DNA of 15,922 nucleotides from CAYRJD01 sp964424585. GTDB taxonomy: Bacteria; Actinomycetota; Acidimicrobiia; Acidimicrobiales; Poriferisodalaceae. Location: contig CAYRJD010000089.1 in assembly GCA_964424585.1 (NCBI GenBank), positions 1-15,922 of the forward strand. The letters run 5' to 3'. A program made the translations under genes and the position numbers. The notes beneath the pieces are model-generated. The model saw only the letters and a program-made list of their open reading frames with translations, searched no databases and had not been told where the DNA came from. Positions 13,695 to 15,922 of the stretch are shown here, piece after piece. How positions within the stretch are numbered: position 1 is the first letter of the stretch; every line of letters starts with the position of its first letter.

Positions 13695-13922
13695 ATGGAC
13701 ATTCGCATCGGCATCGCCAACAGCGCTCGCGAGCTGAGCGTCGAGATCACCGACGAAGAAGCGGAAGCGCTCGCAAAAGACGTCGAGCAGATCGCCGCTG
13801 GCAAGTCGAGCTTGCTGTGGGTGACCGACAAGTCGGGCCGGCGGGTTGCCGTGCCCGCAGCCGCGCTGGCGTACGTCGAGATGGGACCTTCCGGTGGGCG
13901 ACGGGTGGGCTTCGGCAACTGA
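13695..13922 (+). CDS. DUF3107 protein, TB9.4-like
   Basis: The protein has 75 aa. It starts MDIRIGIANSARELSVEI and ends LAYVEMGPSGGRRVGFGN, with SLLWVTDKSGRRVAVPAAAL in between. It resembles the mycobacterial conserved protein TB9.4 (Rv3208A; VKIGI..SPREL start, RRVGFG end), the DUF3107 family, which is widespread in Actinobacteria and has no settled function. The RRVGFG end is followed here by only one residue, so the Ala/Gly-rich tail of the mycobacterial protein is missing. The start is fixed by AGGAG at 13679-13683. The gene end overlaps the probable start of the kinase gene. Soluble and small; nothing in it suggests an enzyme. Confidence 0.88.
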   Translation: MDIRIGIANSARELSVEITDEEAEALAKDVEQIAAGKSSLLWVTDKSGRRVAVPAAALAYVEMGPSGGRRVGFGN

Positions 13923-15543
13923 GCCAGAGCAGGCTCACCGCAGCGCACCCGCGGCCCGCCTGACGCGGCGCCAGCGCACGCACCTGCGCTGGCTCACCAA
14001 CTGGTGGTCGCTGCTCGCCGACCTGTCGTTCAGCGACCTGCTGCTGTTCGTTCGACAGCCGGCCTCGCGCCCCGCGCCCGGCCAGCCGACGTCAGACGCG
14101 TCTGTCAGACGTCGCAACGAAGATCGCTTTGTGATCAAAGACCAAGCCCGAGCGGCGACCGGACGCACGCTCTACCGAGACGACCACGTCGGCCTCAGCG
14201 TGTCGAAGCGGGCGCGGCCGTATGTGGCGTCGGCGTTCGAGACCGGCGAGATCCAAGAGGGCGAGGTGCGGCTCGTGCCGAACGGCGCGCTCGCGCACGT
14301 CACGTCGATTCCGGTGGTCTGCGACGGCGAGGTGATCGCGGTGCTGAGCCGCGAGGTCGCACCCGACTTTGAAGAGCGGCGCGACCTTGGCTCACTCGAA
14401 ACCACCTACCTGTCGGTGTTCCGGCGGCTGGCCGATTTGGTGGCGACAGGCCGGTTCCCAGATTCGACCGAGCGGCCGGTCACCTCGCCTGACAGCTCGC
14501 GCGAGCACCACGACGCGGCGCCGACCGAAGAGACCGCCAGCGCCGCCGACCTCGCCATCTGGGATGCAGGCGAAGTGCCGCGCATCGGCGACGGCTTGAT
14601 GGTGGTCAGCGCCAACGGCACCATCGAGTTTGCGTCGCCCAACGCGGTCAGCTCTTTGCATCGCGCAGGCGTCCGTGGCGACGTCGAAGGCAAGACGCTC
14701 ACGCAGGCGGGCCTCACCACGTCGCTGCTCGGCGCGTGGCAAACCAGCACGGCGCCGGTCAGCACCGAGATCGAGCACGCGGATGCCACCGTCGGCGTCA
14801 CGATCCTCCGGCTCGACGACGACCCGCACAGCCGCGCCGCGCTCGTGCTGCTGCGCGACGTCACCGCGCTGCGGCTGCGCGACCGACTGCTGCTGAGCAA
14901 AGACCGCACCATCGCGGAGGTTCACCATCGGGTGAAGAACAACCTCCAGACCATCAGCAGCTTGCTGCGACTCCAAGCTCGAAGGCTGCGCGAGCCTGCC
15001 GCCAGAGGCGCGCTGGAAGAGTCGATCAGACGCATCGGCGCGATCGCGGTGGTCCACGAAGCGCTCGCCGGCAGCTCATCAGAGCAAGCCGACGTCTGCG
15101 GCGTCGCACAGATGCTCGTCGACGTGATGGAAGACAGCGTCGCCGCGGCTGGCCACAATCTGACGTTCAGCTTTCGGTGCAACGCTCCAACCGTCGCGTC
15201 AGACGTGATGACGCCGCTCGCGGTGGTCATCAACGAGCTGCTGCAGAACGCCATCGACCACGGCTACCCCGACCTCTGGGAGAACCGCGGCGAAGGCAAC
15301 GTCGACGTGGTGATCGAACTCGACGTCGGCGAGGGCGACGTCGATCAGATGCTGCGGCTCGAGGTCAGCGACAACGGCGTGGGCGTGGCCGCCGACTTCG
15401 ACCCGGCGACCGACCCAGGCTTGGGCACGACGATCATTCGGGCGCTGACCTCGGCCGACTTGGGCGGTGAGTTCACCGTCAACCGTCGCACCGACGGCCC
15501 GGGAACGGTCGCGATCGTGCGGGTGCCGCTGCGCAGCGACTAG
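13894..15543 (+). CDS. pdtaS: PdtaS-like sensor histidine kinase (GAF-PAS-HisKA_2-HATPase)
   Basis: From GTG 13894 the protein has 549 aa. WWSLLADLSFSDLLLFVRQ opens a GAF-like domain closely resembling M. tuberculosis PdtaS (Rv3220c), which is about 50 residues shorter. A PAS domain follows (GDGLMVVSANGTIEFASPNAVSS), then the HisKA_2 motif EVHHRVKNNLQTISSLLRLQ with the phospho-accepting His pair at 344-345. The HATPase shows the N box INELLQNAIDHGY, then DNGVGV and GLGTTIIRAL. No membrane span is seen, so it is a cytosolic kinase. PdtaS phosphorylates the RNA-binding antiterminator PdtaR, whose gene is not in the window. The start is uncertain: an ATG at 13846 (565 aa) overlaps the DUF3107 gene much more; GTG 13894 overlaps by 29 bp and gives an N-terminus of mycobacterial length. 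The Ala/Pro-rich linker between GAF and PAS is family-typical. Confidence 0.9.
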   Translation: MGDGWASATEPEQAHRSAPAARLTRRQRTHLRWLTNWWSLLADLSFSDLLLFVRQPASRPAPGQPTSDASVRRRNEDRFVIKDQARAATGRTLYRDDHVGLSVSKRARPYVASAFETGEIQEGEVRLVPNGALAHVTSIPVVCDGEVIAVLSREVAPDFEERRDLGSLETTYLSVFRRLADLVATGRFPDSTERPVTSPDSSREHHDAAPTEETASAADLAIWDAGEVPRIGDGLMVVSANGTIEFASPNAVSSLHRAGVRGDVEGKTLTQAGLTTSLLGAWQTSTAPVSTEIEHADATVGVTILRLDDDPHSRAALVLLRDVTALRLRDRLLLSKDRTIAEVHHRVKNNLQTISSLLRLQARRLREPAARGALEESIRRIGAIAVVHEALAGSSSEQADVCGVAQMLVDVMEDSVAAAGHNLTFSFRCNAPTVASDVMTPLAVVINELLQNAIDHGYPDLWENRGEGNVDVVIELDVGEGDVDQMLRLEVSDNGVGVAADFDPATDPGLGTTIIRALTSADLGGEFTVNRRTDGPGTVAIVRVPLRSD

Positions 15544-15556
15544 CGAGCTAGCTCGC
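15543..15556. other. Perfect 14-bp palindrome between convergent kinase and whiB genes
   Basis: GCGAGCTAGCTCGC spans the last base of the kinase stop codon and the stop codon and last codons of the whiB gene, whose stops are only 4 bp apart. It could form a short hairpin in both transcripts (bidirectional terminator), but no T tract follows on either strand. A protein-binding site is the alternative. Confidence 0.4.
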
Positions 15557-15922
15557 GGCCTCAGCCTTGGCGCGCTCCTTGGCGGCCGCGCGAGATCGCT
15601 GCTGCCGGCGCTTCTTGGCTCGCTCGGCCCTCACCCGCTTGCGCCTGATGGCGCGGCGTTCGTCTTCGGAGTGCGCGCCCCAGATGCCGGATGACTGATT
15701 GGTCTGGAGCGCGTATTCGAGGCACACCTCTTGAACGGGGCACGGCTCGCAGAAGCGCTTCGCGTCGTCGATCTTGGTGATGGCCTCGCCGGTCTTGCCC
15801 ACCGGAAAGAAGTTGCTGCAGTGCACGTCGCTGCAGCGTGCGTACCGGTGCCAGTGCGGATCGTCCCAGTCGGCGGCGGTAAATCGGTTTGCCCGTTCGC
15901 TGGTGAAGTCGATGCGATCTGG
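15548..15922 (-). CDS. WhiB-family [4Fe-4S] transcriptional regulator (5' end cut by window edge)
   Basis: The minus-strand frame is open from 15922 to a TAG at 15548-15550 (124 codons visible). No start codon precedes the first conserved Cys, so the true start lies beyond the window; an internal GTG at 15826 would lose that Cys and is not the start. The cluster ligands are Cys in YARCSDVHC, then CEPCPVQEVC (CxxCx5C), followed by the turn GIWGAHSEDERR. FFPVGKTGEAI and ALQTNQSSG are typical of WhiB1-like proteins. The C-terminus is a long Arg/Lys/Ala-rich tail likely to bind DNA, longer than that of WhiB1. An extra Cys sits four residues after the first ligand (CSDVHC). WhiB proteins bind sigma factor A and respond to NO or O2. 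It converges on the PdtaS-like gene, as whiB1 neighbours pdtaS in mycobacteria, which favours a whiB1 orthologue. Confidence 0.92.
   Translation of the reverse strand, partial: PDRIDFTSERANRFTAADWDDPHWHRYARCSDVHCSNFFPVGKTGEAITKIDDAKRFCEPCPVQEVCLEYALQTNQSSGIWGAHSEDERRAIRRKRVRAERAKKRRQQRSRAAAKERAKAEAAS

Noticed and set aside
15548..15826. WhiB gene starting at the internal GTG at 15826.
   Set aside because: This start removes the first cluster-ligand Cys (YARC). The frame stays open to the window edge and encodes a typical WhiB N-terminal stretch (DWDDPHWHRYARC).

Overview
The window is GC-rich DNA from an actinobacterium. A WhiB-family regulator, a PdtaS-type histidine kinase, a TB9.4-like DUF3107 protein and a 71-residue TB7.3-like biotin carrier are all typical of Actinobacteria. 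A complete System I cytochrome c maturation (ccm) set, instead of the ResB/CcsA system of mycobacteria and streptomycetes, together with a cell-wall-binding-repeat-2 protein, points to the class Acidimicrobiia (Ilumatobacter-like). That class assignment is an inference. Most starts are GTG, genes are tightly packed, and several first genes have a TANNNT -10-like box only 7-10 nt before the start codon, which suggests leaderless transcripts.

Layout. (1) 1-543, minus: 5' part of a secreted cell wall-binding repeat 2 protein, cut by the window edge. (2) 662-3643: an accessory-looking, visibly less GC-rich block with two convergent P-loop ATPase genes 20 bp apart. The plus-strand one is an AAA_14/DUF4143 ATPase; the minus-strand one is an Orc1/Cdc6-like AAA ATPase with a winged-helix-like region and a Cys/His tail. 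Each is headed by its own short direct-repeat array in its promoter region: three 23-bp units at 662-730, and about 20-bp TTGTGTCA units at 3561-3643. This is the most unusual feature of the window. (3) 3717-13643, plus: a probable long operon of biotin carrier, ccmA, ccmB, ccmC, ccmD, ccmE, ccmF, ccmG, a ccmH-ccmI fusion, mrp and selO. Junctions from ccmA onward are 4-bp overlaps or gaps of a few bases. (4) 13695-15543, plus: DUF3107 gene, then a PdtaS-like sensor kinase. (5) 15548-15922, minus: WhiB-family gene, cut by the right edge and converging on the kinase over a perfect 14-bp palindrome.

How the genes fit together. CcmABCD make and release holo-CcmE, which carries heme across the membrane. 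CcmF with CcmH/I ligates heme to apocytochromes kept reduced by CcmG. Mrp (Fe-S carrier or ATPase) and SelO (protein AMPylator linked to redox stress) extend the operon with a redox theme. In Mycobacterium tuberculosis, TB7.3, pdtaS and whiB1 are immediate neighbours (Rv3221c-Rv3219) and TB9.4 (Rv3208A) lies nearby. Here the ccm-mrp-selO block sits between the TB7.3-like gene and the rest of that group. The ATPase pair has no evident link to the ccm genes. It may be an independent, possibly mobile or self-regulating unit.
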